From: an uncultured Lachnospiraceae bacterium
GTDB taxonomy: Bacteria; Bacillota; Clostridia; Lachnospirales; Lachnospiraceae
Assembly: GCA_910585075.1 (NCBI GenBank)
Contig: CAJUED010000073.1
Location: 1 to 15,570 of the forward strand
Reading direction: 5' to 3'
Length of the DNA: 15,570 nt
This document shows positions 1 through 7,674 of this stretch, in pieces; within the stretch, counting starts at the first letter, position 1, and each line of letters starts with the position of its first letter. The translations under genes and the position numbers were made by a program. The notes under the pieces were generated by a model that searched no databases, was not told the origin of the DNA, and saw nothing but the letters and a program-made list of their open reading frames with translations.

Positions 1-54
1 CTGTTTGTATCTGATTTTCCCCTCTGGACGGGAATCTCGGTTTACTATTGAGGT

Positions 55-513
55 TTATAATAACTGCGCAAGCATATTTTCCAGTTCCGTATCCGAACCA
101 TACCACTTCTTCCCCTGTTCGGTTTTCCCGGCTTCGATTTCCTTATCTTCCACTTCCTCCGCCTCTGCCTTCTTCCCCTGATTCCTAAGACGCTTTGCAA
201 ATTCCTCCCGCATCTTCTCCTTAATGGCATCCTCAGCCGAGTCAAACTGCTTAAGCAGTCTGTCCCATTCTTTCTCCGTAAAGGCCTGGGAACCAATCTG
301 AATCTTGGGCTCTGTCTCCCCGTTTATTACCTTCTTAAAAATTTCAGCCTTTTTCTCCTTAAGTAAATCCATAAAATCTACGGCGTCCTCTTTTTCTCCT
401 CCGGGCACTGCCTGTGCGGCGTCATTTTTCTGTTCCACACCACCGCGTACCCCTTTCCCCGCAGCATATCTCTCATTCCACTCTCTGTTATTTACATTTG
501 CACCTACCAACAT
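55..513 (-). CDS. Hypothetical 152-residue charged protein
   Basis: Unrecognised function. The start is supported by a GAGGT ribosome binding site five bases upstream of the ATG. The product is soluble, with no signal peptide or membrane segment. It has a Gly/Ala-rich, probably flexible N-terminus (residues 1-40), a helical stretch around 45-65 (MDLLKEKKAEIFKKV), a compact motif around 70-95 (IQIGSQAFTEKEWDRLLKQF), then a very charged Glu/Lys helix to about residue 135. The IGSQAFTEKEWD..L..FD segment looks like a conserved core; I have the impression of similar small proteins of unknown role in Lachnospiraceae, but cannot confirm it here. It lies downstream of the helicase gene on the same strand, 202 bases away with two hairpins between, so co-transcription is uncertain. 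The reading frame is open and well formed, so it is probably a real gene. Confidence 0.75.
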   Translation of the reverse strand: MLVGANVNNREWNERYAAGKGVRGGVEQKNDAAQAVPGGEKEDAVDFMDLLKEKKAEIFKKVINGETEPKIQIGSQAFTEKEWDRLLKQFDSAEDAIKEKMREEFAKRLRNQGKKAEAEEVEDKEIEAGKTEQGKKWYGSDTELENMLAQLL

Positions 514-566
514 AATTTACCTCATTTCTGCGCTGCTTTTTTGCACATACAAGCATGAATGTTTGA

Positions 567-597
567 AAGTTTGTGGATGCAGCGCAGACACAAACTT
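567..597. repeat. Perfect 9-bp inverted repeat (hairpin)
   Basis: AAGTTTGTG (567-575) and CACAAACTT (589-597) are perfectly complementary around a 13-base loop. It lies in the gap between the helicase stop and the start of the small hypothetical gene, about 50 bases upstream of that start on the minus strand. No T-run follows on either strand, so it is not a classic terminator. It could be an RNA structure in the leader of the small gene, or an operator. Confidence 0.6.
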
Positions 598-600
598 GTG

Positions 601-629
601 GAGTGAAAGATTTGAAAAATCTTTCACTC
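601..629. repeat. Perfect 13-bp inverted repeat (hairpin)
   Basis: GAGTGAAAGATTT (601-613) and AAATCTTTCACTC (617-629) pair perfectly around a 3-base loop. It sits three bases from the neighbouring hairpin at 567-597, making a double stem-loop. On the minus strand it follows the helicase gene (stop at 716) by about 90 bases and may stabilise or end that transcript, although there is no U-tract. Confidence 0.65.
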
Positions 630-715
630 TTCTCCCTTCCACAGCGGATATTTCCTGCTCCCTGCCGGCGTAACAAGTTCAGCCTTCTGTCCGAGCCGTT
701 ACCCACAGGCACTTT

Positions 716-3700
716 TTAATGTCTGTGTGAAAAATAATCCACCAAAATCTGCTTTATATGATTATATCGTCTTGCATAGGAGTTTTCTACACGGATAATT
801 TGCAAATTATGGGCTTTGCATATCCGATTTTTCTTTTCATCCCGGGCCCGCACAATCTCATCCTCGAAATGTTCCTTCCCGTCCAGCTCAATGGCCAGAA
901 TGGGAATCTCCCTTTTCCCCTCGGTCTCAAACACCACAAAATCAAACCGCCCGGAATAAAACAAATCGTCATGGCTGATATTGTCCATAAAAACCTGTGA
1001 GATAGGCACCTCTCTGTGAATGGTATACCGCTTCTGGGACAGCCAGATATTTTGAAGGGCATGGGTCATATTTTCCAGAAAAGCCTCCTCTGTCCGGGTG
1101 CTGAAAGGCTTTACTCCAAGAGCCCTTGAGGCGGCCGTCTTCTGGGTCACCTGTGAGGCCCCGTTCTTTTTCACATACTCCACCAGCTCAAACAAATCGT
1201 CATCCGCCTCCTGGTGAAGCCTTGACAGGTTTGCAAAGTCCGAAAGCACAATCAGCTTGTCCCTTGCCCTTGAGGTGGCAACATTGATCAGCTCTTTATT
1301 ATTTTTCAGCCAGTTATAAGTCCCCGCCCCGGTAAGCCCGGTAATGGCGGTAGAAAATAAAACCACATCCTTTTCGTCCCCCTGAAAAGCATGGACCGTG
1401 CCGCAGGACACATTGGTCAGCTTCTCCTGCTCTATAGCTTCCTCTATCATTTTCCGCTGGTTCACAAAAGGGGTGATCACCCCAATTGTCTTATCCTGAT
1501 TTGCTGCGGCGTACCGTATGATTTCACGAACCTCCCCGGGAGAGGTGTTTTTGACTTCACTGCTGCTGCCCGGAATATCCACATACAAAAGCGGCTGATT
1601 TTCCCTGCTGCCTGAGGCAATGCTGAGCTTTGAATTGTAATATTTTTTGTTATTGAACTCTATGATTTTTTCATTGCACCTGTAATGGTTGTGCAGGAGA
1701 ATCTCGTCGCTTACGGAATCACAGGCCAGAAAGGTTTTGTAAATGGAATTTTTCCTGTAATCATACTCATCTGAAATATTGTACCTTTTCCGCAAAAGCC
1801 GGTTATCCAGCTCCCCTAACAAAATCACCGGATTGAGCTGCTGTGGGTCTCCCACCAGCATCAGGCTCTCCCCTCTGATAATGGGCACAAGGGACACCGC
1901 AGTGTTGCACTGGCTTGCCTCGTCCATAATCACCATGTCAAACATGGGCCCGGGAGCCCCTAACTTATGAGCGGAAATACAGGTGGTGATCATAATAGGA
2001 AACACTCTCTGCAATTTTCTTACATTTTCTTCCTCACTTAAATACTTGTTAAACCCCTCAATCCGTTTCTTTTTATCCTCCATAAAAAGAATCTGCCGCA
2101 GGTCATCATATTTCGCCTCGTCCAGCCGTTTGATGTATCTTGCGGATGTGTAGTACAAATATTGGTACAACTCCTCCTGGTCATTGTCCAAAAGGGCAAT
2201 GGCGTCCCCGTCCGTTATCTCTCCCCGCTCCGCAATCTGCCGCTCCACCTGCACAAGCTGCCTGCCCTGTAAATCCGCCTGAAAAGGCAAAAGACTGATG
2301 GAGCCGTTTACCTTATCCTGATATTCCATCATCCGGTTTAAAGTTTCGCTGCGCTCCTTTAAATCCAGAACCTCCTCATATTTTTTCAGAAGGTCCGAAA
2401 GCTTCTTTGCCCTCTCTATCCTGCCGTCCTTCCTCCTGTCCAGGGTCCCTTCAAAAATCTTGATTTCCCTGGTTTCCTCATAAATCCTTTTTATGTAGTT
2501 GATGGCCTCCTCCACCTTCTGCTGATTGCCAAGGCGCAGAGCCGGAAAAGGAATCCTTTTTCCTGCATAGGATAACCCGGAAAGCTTTTCAAACACGCCG
2601 CTGATAGGATGATTGTTGTAAGAGGAAAATAACACCGTTTTCTCGTTAAAAAAGGCGGTGACAATAGTGTTAATGATGGTGTTGGTTTTCCCTGTTCCGG
2701 GAGGCCCTTGAATATAGGCAAGCGGAAATTTCATTGCATTGTTGATTGCAAGAAGCTGATCCAGATTAATCTGCTGATTCAGCAATGTAATAGGATACGC
2801 CTTCCTTCTCACCGGCCGATTCAACAAATCCCCGAAAAAGGCCCGGATTGGCACAGTGGCCTTTTCCCCATGATACATGTCAATAATTGCCTTATACTCA
2901 CTGCGCAGGTCCAGCACGATATCCATTCCAAGCCCAATCACATAAGGCATATCGTCAACCCCTATCACCTGTTTATTATAACTGGTGACGGCATCCTTAA
3001 TCCGCTCCTGATTCTTCTCAAATTCCTCTAAAAGCTCGTAATCCTCCGCATCCAGAAACCGGCGGACACTTTCCGTCACCCCATTGCAGGTAAACTCCGT
3101 GCAGACAGTGATATCCTCCGCCGGCCGCAATATTTTCTTTTTCACATCCAGCTGGAGCTTTCTGTAAGCCAACACATAAAGCCCCCTGTTCGTATGAATG
3201 CTCAGCACATTCATCCCCAGCTGCTGCATGGCAAGCTTCCCGTCCTTTTTGGAATCCTCCGTCTTAAACTGGAAGTTTTTCACAATATACCGAAACTGCT
3301 CCTCGCTGAGCACAAGGCTTTCCCCCCGAAAAGTATCCCTGTCCAGATATTTCACCAGCTTAAATTCCGAATAGTAAGGCGTAGTATCCATCCGGTTACA
3401 CATTTCCAGATAATTCAAAATTTTTAAATTTGCAACATTGTCAAACAGCCCCTTATATTTATGGGGATTTACATGGATATCCTCCACCAGCTTCCGATTA
3501 ATTTCACAGTAAGACCCTTCCACAATCTCCGAAGAAAGAATGGAATCCATATAAATACACTCATAGGACTCTATGGTATACATCCCCAAGTGCAGCCCAT
3601 CCACCGAAAGCGACCGCCTTCCAATATTCAGCCCCCGAATCCCAATCCAATACTTCGTAACCTGATTTTCTTTATTCCGATATTCAATCTGAAGCCACTT

Positions 3701-3745
3701 CCCCTCATGAATCGCCCTGAAAATATCCCTGTAAACACTATTCAT
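716..3745 (-). CDS. SF1 helicase with WYL-like N-terminus and DUF2726-like nuclease C-terminus
   Basis: A 1009-residue cytoplasmic protein predicted to be an ATP-driven nucleic-acid helicase/translocase with an attached nuclease. Residues about 5-80 resemble a WYL ligand-sensing fold (AIHEGKWLQIEYRN, IRGLNIGRRSLSVDGL, YMDSIL). The helicase core is complete: Q-motif region with Q330, Walker A GPPGTGKT (347-354), Walker B MVIMDEASQ (604-612), VGDPQQLNP (631-639), HNHYRCNEKI (685-694), ITPFVNQR (757-764), GTVHAFQGDEKDVV (782-795) and NVATSRARDKL (821-831), typical of the Dna2/Upf1-like group. A helical insertion fills 410-580. Residues about 885-1005 resemble DUF2726/Vsr-like restriction folds: RFDFVVFE, AIELDGKEHF (951-960) and RDEKKNRIC, with D935, E953 and K957 as likely catalytic residues. 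The ATG lacks a strong binding site, but the WYL-like domain begins right after it. Helicase-nuclease fusions of this kind are often linked to defence or repair; that role here is inference. Confidence 0.9.
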   Translation of the reverse strand: MNSVYRDIFRAIHEGKWLQIEYRNKENQVTKYWIGIRGLNIGRRSLSVDGLHLGMYTIESYECIYMDSILSSEIVEGSYCEINRKLVEDIHVNPHKYKGLFDNVANLKILNYLEMCNRMDTTPYYSEFKLVKYLDRDTFRGESLVLSEEQFRYIVKNFQFKTEDSKKDGKLAMQQLGMNVLSIHTNRGLYVLAYRKLQLDVKKKILRPAEDITVCTEFTCNGVTESVRRFLDAEDYELLEEFEKNQERIKDAVTSYNKQVIGVDDMPYVIGLGMDIVLDLRSEYKAIIDMYHGEKATVPIRAFFGDLLNRPVRRKAYPITLLNQQINLDQLLAINNAMKFPLAYIQGPPGTGKTNTIINTIVTAFFNEKTVLFSSYNNHPISGVFEKLSGLSYAGKRIPFPALRLGNQQKVEEAINYIKRIYEETREIKIFEGTLDRRKDGRIERAKKLSDLLKKYEEVLDLKERSETLNRMMEYQDKVNGSISLLPFQADLQGRQLVQVERQIAERGEITDGDAIALLDNDQEELYQYLYYTSARYIKRLDEAKYDDLRQILFMEDKKKRIEGFNKYLSEEENVRKLQRVFPIMITTCISAHKLGAPGPMFDMVIMDEASQCNTAVSLVPIIRGESLMLVGDPQQLNPVILLGELDNRLLRKRYNISDEYDYRKNSIYKTFLACDSVSDEILLHNHYRCNEKIIEFNNKKYYNSKLSIASGSRENQPLLYVDIPGSSSEVKNTSPGEVREIIRYAAANQDKTIGVITPFVNQRKMIEEAIEQEKLTNVSCGTVHAFQGDEKDVVLFSTAITGLTGAGTYNWLKNNKELINVATSRARDKLIVLSDFANLSRLHQEADDDLFELVEYVKKNGASQVTQKTAASRALGVKPFSTRTEEAFLENMTHALQNIWLSQKRYTIHREVPISQVFMDNISHDDLFYSGRFDFVVFETEGKREIPILAIELDGKEHFEDEIVRARDEKKNRICKAHNLQIIRVENSYARRYNHIKQILVDYFSHRH

Positions 3746-3888
3746 ATATCATTCCCACTATCTATTTCCCGTAACAGTCCAACTTCCAGCCAAACCGTTC
3801 CTACTTCCACTTATTTTCCGCATACTCTGCCGACTCTAAAAACCCATCATCCAATCCACAACTATCCCGCCACTCCAAACACTACATA

Positions 3889-3917
3889 ATTATACATCAT
3901 CCCACCCACCTTCTCCA
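3889..3917 (-). promoter_or_regulatory. Putative sigma-A promoter of the helicase gene
   Basis: On the minus strand TGGAGA (3917-3912) and a perfect TATAAT (3894-3889) are separated by 17 bases, matching the -35/-10 layout of a housekeeping promoter. The implied leader is about 140 bases. The spacer and -35 region contain closely spaced GG/GGG tracts on the transcribed-sense strand (complement of 3901-3919), which could form a weak two-tier G-quadruplex. Confidence 0.5.
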
Positions 3918-4106
3918 CCACAATTTATCACTTACTAAATTTCAATGAACAAACTTTTAATAAACCTCCCTGTAGTAAAAAGTTATTCACCATTCTCCCC
4001 GGTTTCTTCATGCCGGCACAGCAATCTACATTAAATCTGCCATGAAAGATTAAGGACATATCACAATTCAGTTCCATATTAGCTTTATTGGCTAAGCCAA
4101 AACACA

Positions 4107-4243
4107 GCTCAGAGCGAGCAGATATTCAGTGAGGAACCCTTATAAAAACGCCAGCGCTTAGCGAAGTTTTTTTGAGCTTAGCGCCTGCTGCGTTTTTATA
4201 GAGCGAGAGCGCGGTGACGACTGAATATCTGCTCGCTCTGAGC
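4107..4243. repeat. 137-bp palindromic intergenic element
   Basis: A perfect 24-base inverted repeat forms the outer arms (4107-4130 and 4220-4243; arms begin GCTCAGAGCGAGCAG). Inside it a second perfect 11-base pair, TATAAAAACGC (4141-4151) and GCGTTTTTATA (4190-4200), encloses two copies of GCTTAGCG around a T7 run. The segments between the outer and inner arms are unequal (10 and 19 bases). No coding potential or transposase is seen. The architecture is that of a REP/MITE-like dispersed palindrome or a large cruciform/RNA hairpin. Whether other copies exist in the genome cannot be told from this window. Confidence 0.75.
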
Positions 4244-4311
4244 GTCCGGGTCTCCACATCCTCATAATTGCATGAAAATAACCATTTTTTCATTTTTATA
4301 CGCAAAAACAC

Positions 4312-4340
4312 TTGGTTTTTATCATACATGATGCTACAAT
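4312..4340 (+). promoter_or_regulatory. Putative promoter of nhaC
   Basis: TTGGTT (4312-4317) and TACAAT (4335-4340) are separated by exactly 17 bases, about 35 bases ahead of the nhaC start. An AGGAGG ribosome binding site follows at 4361-4366, nine bases before the ATG. The -10 element matches five of six consensus bases and the -35 element three. Confidence 0.55.
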
Positions 4341-4375
4341 AAATTGTCCAACCCAATGAGAGGAGGGTTATACTT

Positions 4376-5992
4376 ATGAAAAAATTAAAACGTGGACTTC
4401 TTGCAGGCATGGCTGCCCTGTCCCTGTGCATTCTGACAGCGCCCATGGTCGCCCTTGCCGCAGAGGAAGGCGCAAGTCAGCCTTCTATGTATGCTACCTT
4501 CTGGGCTCTTGTCCCGCCTATCGTAGCAATTTTACTGGCACTTATCACCAAGGAGGTTTACAGCTCTTTGTTTGTGGGAATTTTGGTAGGCGGCCTGTTT
4601 TATTCAGGCTTTTCCTTCGAGGGAACCTTCACCCACATATTTAACAATGGCTTTGTAGCTGTACTTTCCGACAGCTACAATGTGGGCATTTTAATATTCC
4701 TTGTTATTTTAGGGGCAATGGTAAGCCTGATGAACCGGGCGGGAGGCTCCGCCGCATTCGGGCATTTTGCCAAAGAGAAGATCAAAAACCGTGCAGGCGC
4801 ACAGCTTGCCACCGTTGCTCTTGGCGTTCTTATCTTTATTGACGATTATTTCAACTGCCTGACCGTGGGCAGTGTAATGAAGCCCGTCACAGACGAGCAC
4901 AAGATTTCCCGGGCAAAGTTAGCCTATCTGATTGATGCTACGGCAGCGCCTGTCTGCATCATTGCTCCCATTTCTTCCTGGGCGGCGGCCGTGTCCGGTT
5001 TTGTGGAAGGAGAAGACGGATTTTCCATTTTTATCCGAGCGATTCCCTATAACTATTACGCCCTGTTCACTCTTGTTATGATGATTGCCATCATCCTGAT
5101 GAACATTGATTACGGTCCCATGCAGACCCATGAAAAGAATGCCCTCAAGGGTGATTTGTTCACCTCCGGCAAAACTGTTGCTAAGCAGGACAATGCCTCT
5201 GTCAATTCCAAGGGCAAAGTCATCGACCTGGTCATTCCCATTATCACATTGATTATCTGTTGTGTGATTGGAATGATTTATACCGGCGGATTTTTCCAGG
5301 GTGAAAATTTTGTCACCGCTTTTTCCAATTCGGATGCTTCTGTGGGACTTGCCCTTGGAAGTATCTTTGCCATCATCATCACGATTGTTATTTATTTAAT
5401 CAGACGGGTGCTTAGCTTCAGCGAATGTATGGATTGTCTTCCGGATGGATTTAAGGCAATGGTGCCTGCCATCTTAATCCTGACCTTTGCATGGACTTTA
5501 AAGGCAATGACCGACAGCCTTGGCGCCGCTACATTTGTTGCCGCAGCTATGGAAGGCAGTGCAAAGGGGCTTATGAACTTCTTGCCCGCCATTATTTTCC
5601 TGGTTGGATGTTTCCTTGCTTTCTCCACAGGAACCTCATGGGGAACTTTTGGTATTCTGATTCCCATTGTAGTTGCAGTGTTTGCAAACTCCAACCCCAG
5701 ACTGATGATTATTTCCATTTCAGCCTGTATGGCAGGAGCCGTGTGCGGTGACCACTGCTCGCCCATTTCCGATACCACCATTATGGCAAGCGCCGGCGCC
5801 CAGTGTGACCACGTAAACCATGTGACTACCCAGCTGCCTTACGCTTTGCTGGTTGCAGCCGTATCCTTCGTTACATACATAATTGCGGGATTTGTACAAA
5901 ATCCATGGATACCCCTGCCGCTGGGCTTTTTCCTGCTGATTGCGTGCCTGCTCATTATCGGCACAGTTGGTCCTAAGCGGGCGGAGCGCTAA
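4376..5992 (+). CDS. nhaC: NhaC-family Na+/H+ antiporter
   Basis: A 538-residue polytopic inner-membrane antiporter that exchanges Na+ for H+ for ion and pH homeostasis; some family members exchange organic acids or amino acids, so the substrate is not certain. Two family signatures are clear: IDDYFNCLTVGSVMKPVTD (155-173) followed by SRAKLAYLIDATAAPVC, and in the second half GDHCSPISDTT (458-468) followed by CDHVNHVTTQLPYA. These represent the two internal repeats of the fold. The first 28 residues look like a cleavable signal sequence (MKKLKRG, hydrophobic core, A26-L27-A28 then AEEG), which is less usual for an antiporter and may instead be a first signal anchor. The ATG is fixed by AGGAGG nine bases upstream. 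The gene is monocistronic: its own promoter precedes it and a terminator follows about 80 bases after the stop. Confidence 0.9.
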   Translation: MKKLKRGLLAGMAALSLCILTAPMVALAAEEGASQPSMYATFWALVPPIVAILLALITKEVYSSLFVGILVGGLFYSGFSFEGTFTHIFNNGFVAVLSDSYNVGILIFLVILGAMVSLMNRAGGSAAFGHFAKEKIKNRAGAQLATVALGVLIFIDDYFNCLTVGSVMKPVTDEHKISRAKLAYLIDATAAPVCIIAPISSWAAAVSGFVEGEDGFSIFIRAIPYNYYALFTLVMMIAIILMNIDYGPMQTHEKNALKGDLFTSGKTVAKQDNASVNSKGKVIDLVIPIITLIICCVIGMIYTGGFFQGENFVTAFSNSDASVGLALGSIFAIIITIVIYLIRRVLSFSECMDCLPDGFKAMVPAILILTFAWTLKAMTDSLGAATFVAAAMEGSAKGLMNFLPAIIFLVGCFLAFSTGTSWGTFGILIPIVVAVFANSNPRLMIISISACMAGAVCGDHCSPISDTTIMASAGAQCDHVNHVTTQLPYALLVAAVSFVTYIIAGFVQNPWIPLPLGFFLLIACLLIIGTVGPKRAER

Positions 5993-6069
5993 ATAACAAA
6001 TATTGTATCAAACGCTGCCTTGCACATCAAACGCCGCCACGCTTCGCGAATCGGCTTATTGAATAAAAA

Positions 6070-6100
6070 CTCCTGCTTCTTTTTAGAGGCAGGAGCTTTT
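6070..6100. terminator. Bidirectional Rho-independent terminator
   Basis: CTCCTGCTTC (6070-6079) and GAGGCAGGAG (6086-6095) form a 10-bp stem, including one G-U pair, with a 6-base loop. It is followed by CTTTT on the plus strand and preceded by AAAA, which reads as a U-tract on the minus strand. It lies between the convergent nhaC and sulfatase genes and can serve both. Confidence 0.85.
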
Positions 6101-6127
6101 AACTATTATATTTATTTTCAGTGTCTA

Positions 6128-7495
6128 TCAATTTTTATAAGGTGCAATCACCGGTCTTACCCCTTCCGCTTTCTCAATCTCGTCAAGGAGCAGCTCTGCC
6201 AGTTCCTTACGCACCATTTCATATTCCGGGCTGCCTGCCAGGTTTTCCAGCTCATAAGGGTCCTTCTTTAAATCATAGAAGAAGTCCTCCTCATAATAAT
6301 CGCTGCCACCTTCCTGCCATCCGTCCTGTCCAGGCGCATAGACGCTGTACAGGTAATCCTCCGTGCGGATACACCGCCCTGTGCGGCTCTCACTGATCTG
6401 GGCAAAAATCTGATTTTTACGTCCGTCAGTCTTTCCATCTGCCACGTCCTTCAAATCTTCCCCTATCATGGCATCACCCACATCCACTCCTGCCATGGAT
6501 AAAAAGGTTTTCGGCAGACTGGCCGTGCTCACCAGCTCTCTAATCCTTTTCCCGCCGCTAAATCCGGGGCCCGCAATCACAAGGGGAACCTGCAGGCAGG
6601 CGTCATGACAGGAACGTTTATAATCATCTCCCCCTAACATATGGGCGTCTCTGTTCCGGGTTTTGAAATGGGAGCCGTGGTCTGAAGCGTATATGATAAT
6701 GGTATTGTCATACAGCCCTTTTTCCTTCAGCTTTTGTATCACACGTCCCAAATTGTCGTCCAGACTTTTGCAACACCCAAGATAATCCGGATACATTTCA
6801 TCCGCATCGCCCCCAAGAGCCTTTAAATCCTCCGGGAGCTCGTAATCCCCAAACCTTTTCTTAGAGCCCTCCGGCCCTTCATAGCAGTTTCTGTCATTCT
6901 GGTGGTGAGGCTCTATGTGGGATATGGTCAGAAAGAAAGGCTTCTCTCCCTTGAAGCCATCCAGAAACTCCAGTGCAAAATCCGTGATACAATCCGCCCG
7001 GTATCCCTTAAATTCACATTTATTCATGTTCTCATCAAACACATAACCGTCATAACCGTGGGAGGTTGCCTCCAAAACATCCGACACTCTCCAAAAGCCC
7101 CTGTAGCCGCCCCGGCGCTCCAAAGGAATGGCTGTCGTCTCATAATCTATATCCGGGGGCACGCTGTAGCTGTCCCGATGGCTTGCTAAATGCCATTTCC
7201 CCACATACGCATTCTCATACCCCGCCTCATTCATATAGTCTGCAACGGTTTTGCAATCTAGTGGAAGGGGCTGCCCGTTCCGAAAGCAGTTGATTTCCGT
7301 GGGGTATCGCCCTGTTTGAAAGAGCGCTCTGCAGGGCCCGCACACGGGCTGGGCCGTAAAAGCCTTTTCAAATACCACCCCTTCTCTCGCCAGGGTGTCC
7401 AAATTGGGACTGATATCCAACTTTTGACCATAGCAGCCTAAGGTGTCCGCCCGCTGTTGGTCCGTAAAATAAAACAAAATATTTGGTCTTTCCAT
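6128..7495 (-). CDS. Cytoplasmic Cys-type sulfatase (type I)
   Basis: A 455-residue sulfatase of the alkaline-phosphatase superfamily that hydrolyses sulfate esters, probably from an imported sugar. The N-terminus carries the metal-binding FTDQQRAD (D12). The C-x-P-x-R signature is VCGPCR with C52 as the residue to be oxidised to formylglycine, followed by TGRYP. Further conserved elements are GKWHLA (K100, H102), SHIEPHH (192-198), YASDHGSHF (D272, H273) and a His/Lys-containing segment before VPLVIAGPG. There is no signal peptide, so it acts in the cytosol. A Cys-type enzyme in an anaerobe needs a radical-SAM maturase (anSME), which is not in this window. It is the last gene of the transport locus, 179 bases after the second permease, with a weak GAGAGA binding site. 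Phosphonate monoester hydrolases share the motif and cannot be excluded. Confidence 0.9.
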   Translation of the reverse strand: MERPNILFYFTDQQRADTLGCYGQKLDISPNLDTLAREGVVFEKAFTAQPVCGPCRALFQTGRYPTEINCFRNGQPLPLDCKTVADYMNEAGYENAYVGKWHLASHRDSYSVPPDIDYETTAIPLERRGGYRGFWRVSDVLEATSHGYDGYVFDENMNKCEFKGYRADCITDFALEFLDGFKGEKPFFLTISHIEPHHQNDRNCYEGPEGSKKRFGDYELPEDLKALGGDADEMYPDYLGCCKSLDDNLGRVIQKLKEKGLYDNTIIIYASDHGSHFKTRNRDAHMLGGDDYKRSCHDACLQVPLVIAGPGFSGGKRIRELVSTASLPKTFLSMAGVDVGDAMIGEDLKDVADGKTDGRKNQIFAQISESRTGRCIRTEDYLYSVYAPGQDGWQEGGSDYYEEDFFYDLKKDPYELENLAGSPEYEMVRKELAELLLDEIEKAEGVRPVIAPYKN

Positions 7496-7547
7496 AACAG
7501 TCTCTCTATCATAGCCTTTCCGTCTGCATTTACAGACAAATCATATT

Positions 7548-7641
7548 GTCAACGGCATTAGAAATTGCCTTTCGGACTTGCAAAAGCTTGCGTATACGGC
7601 TTTTGCAAAATCCGGAAAGAGCAATTTATTATGCCGTTGAC
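7548..7641. repeat. 94-bp imperfect palindrome between permease and sulfatase genes
   Basis: The left arm (7548-7587) and right arm (7599-7641) are inverted copies with a few mismatches and small indels. They begin with the perfectly matched GTCAACGGCAT / ATGCCGTTGAC and end with the perfectly matched TTGCAAAAGC / GCTTTTGCAA around an 11-base centre containing CGTATACG. TATTTTT follows on the plus strand. It could fold into a long stem-loop in RNA. It may limit read-through from the permease gene, stabilise the upstream mRNA, or be a dispersed repeat. Confidence 0.75.
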
Positions 7642-7656
7642 TATTTTTCATTCCAA
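7628..7656 (-). promoter_or_regulatory. Putative internal promoter for the sulfatase gene
   Basis: On the minus strand TTGGAA (7656-7651) and CATAAT (7633-7628) are separated by 17 bases. The -10 element falls inside the right arm of the 94-bp palindrome, so transcripts starting there would begin within the hairpin. Match quality is moderate (4/6 and 5/6). Confidence 0.35.
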
Positions 7657-7674
7657 CCATGCTCTATACACTTA

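Larger units (their letters stand above)
3746..4375. other. Divergent intergenic region between helicase and nhaC genes
   Basis: No credible gene is seen in these 630 bases. The part next to the helicase (about 3770-3960) is strikingly poor in G on the plus strand: only two G bases occur between 3841 and 3960. The minus-strand leader would therefore be almost free of C. A 13-base palindrome, TTGGCTAAGCCAA, lies at 4088-4100, just outside the large palindromic element at 4107-4243. A weaker inverted repeat (AACTTTT 3952-3958, AAAAGTT 3978-3984) is also present. Promoters facing both ways are listed separately. Confidence 0.7.

Noticed and set aside
1..54. Terminator for the small hypothetical gene
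   Set aside because: Only a 5-bp stem (TTCCC / GGGAA near 13-33) is visible and no T-run follows on the minus strand, so support is too weak.
3461..3889. Plus-strand reading frame of 142 codons opposite the helicase start
   Set aside because: It is antisense to the helicase gene, is rich in Pro/Asn/His/Ile as expected from the skewed base composition, and has no ribosome binding site.
4141..4200. Reading the inner stem of the large palindrome as a simple Rho-independent terminator
   Set aside because: The T7 run sits in the loop and not after the stem, and neither flanking gene ends here: both are transcribed away from it.
4107..4243. CRISPR array or insertion sequence
   Set aside because: There are no regularly spaced direct repeats and no transposase; only nested inverted repeats are seen.
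4126..4446. Minus-strand reading frame of 106 codons across the 137-bp palindrome and nhaC start
   Set aside because: It runs through the palindrome and antisense to the nhaC signal sequence, and its composition is not protein-like.
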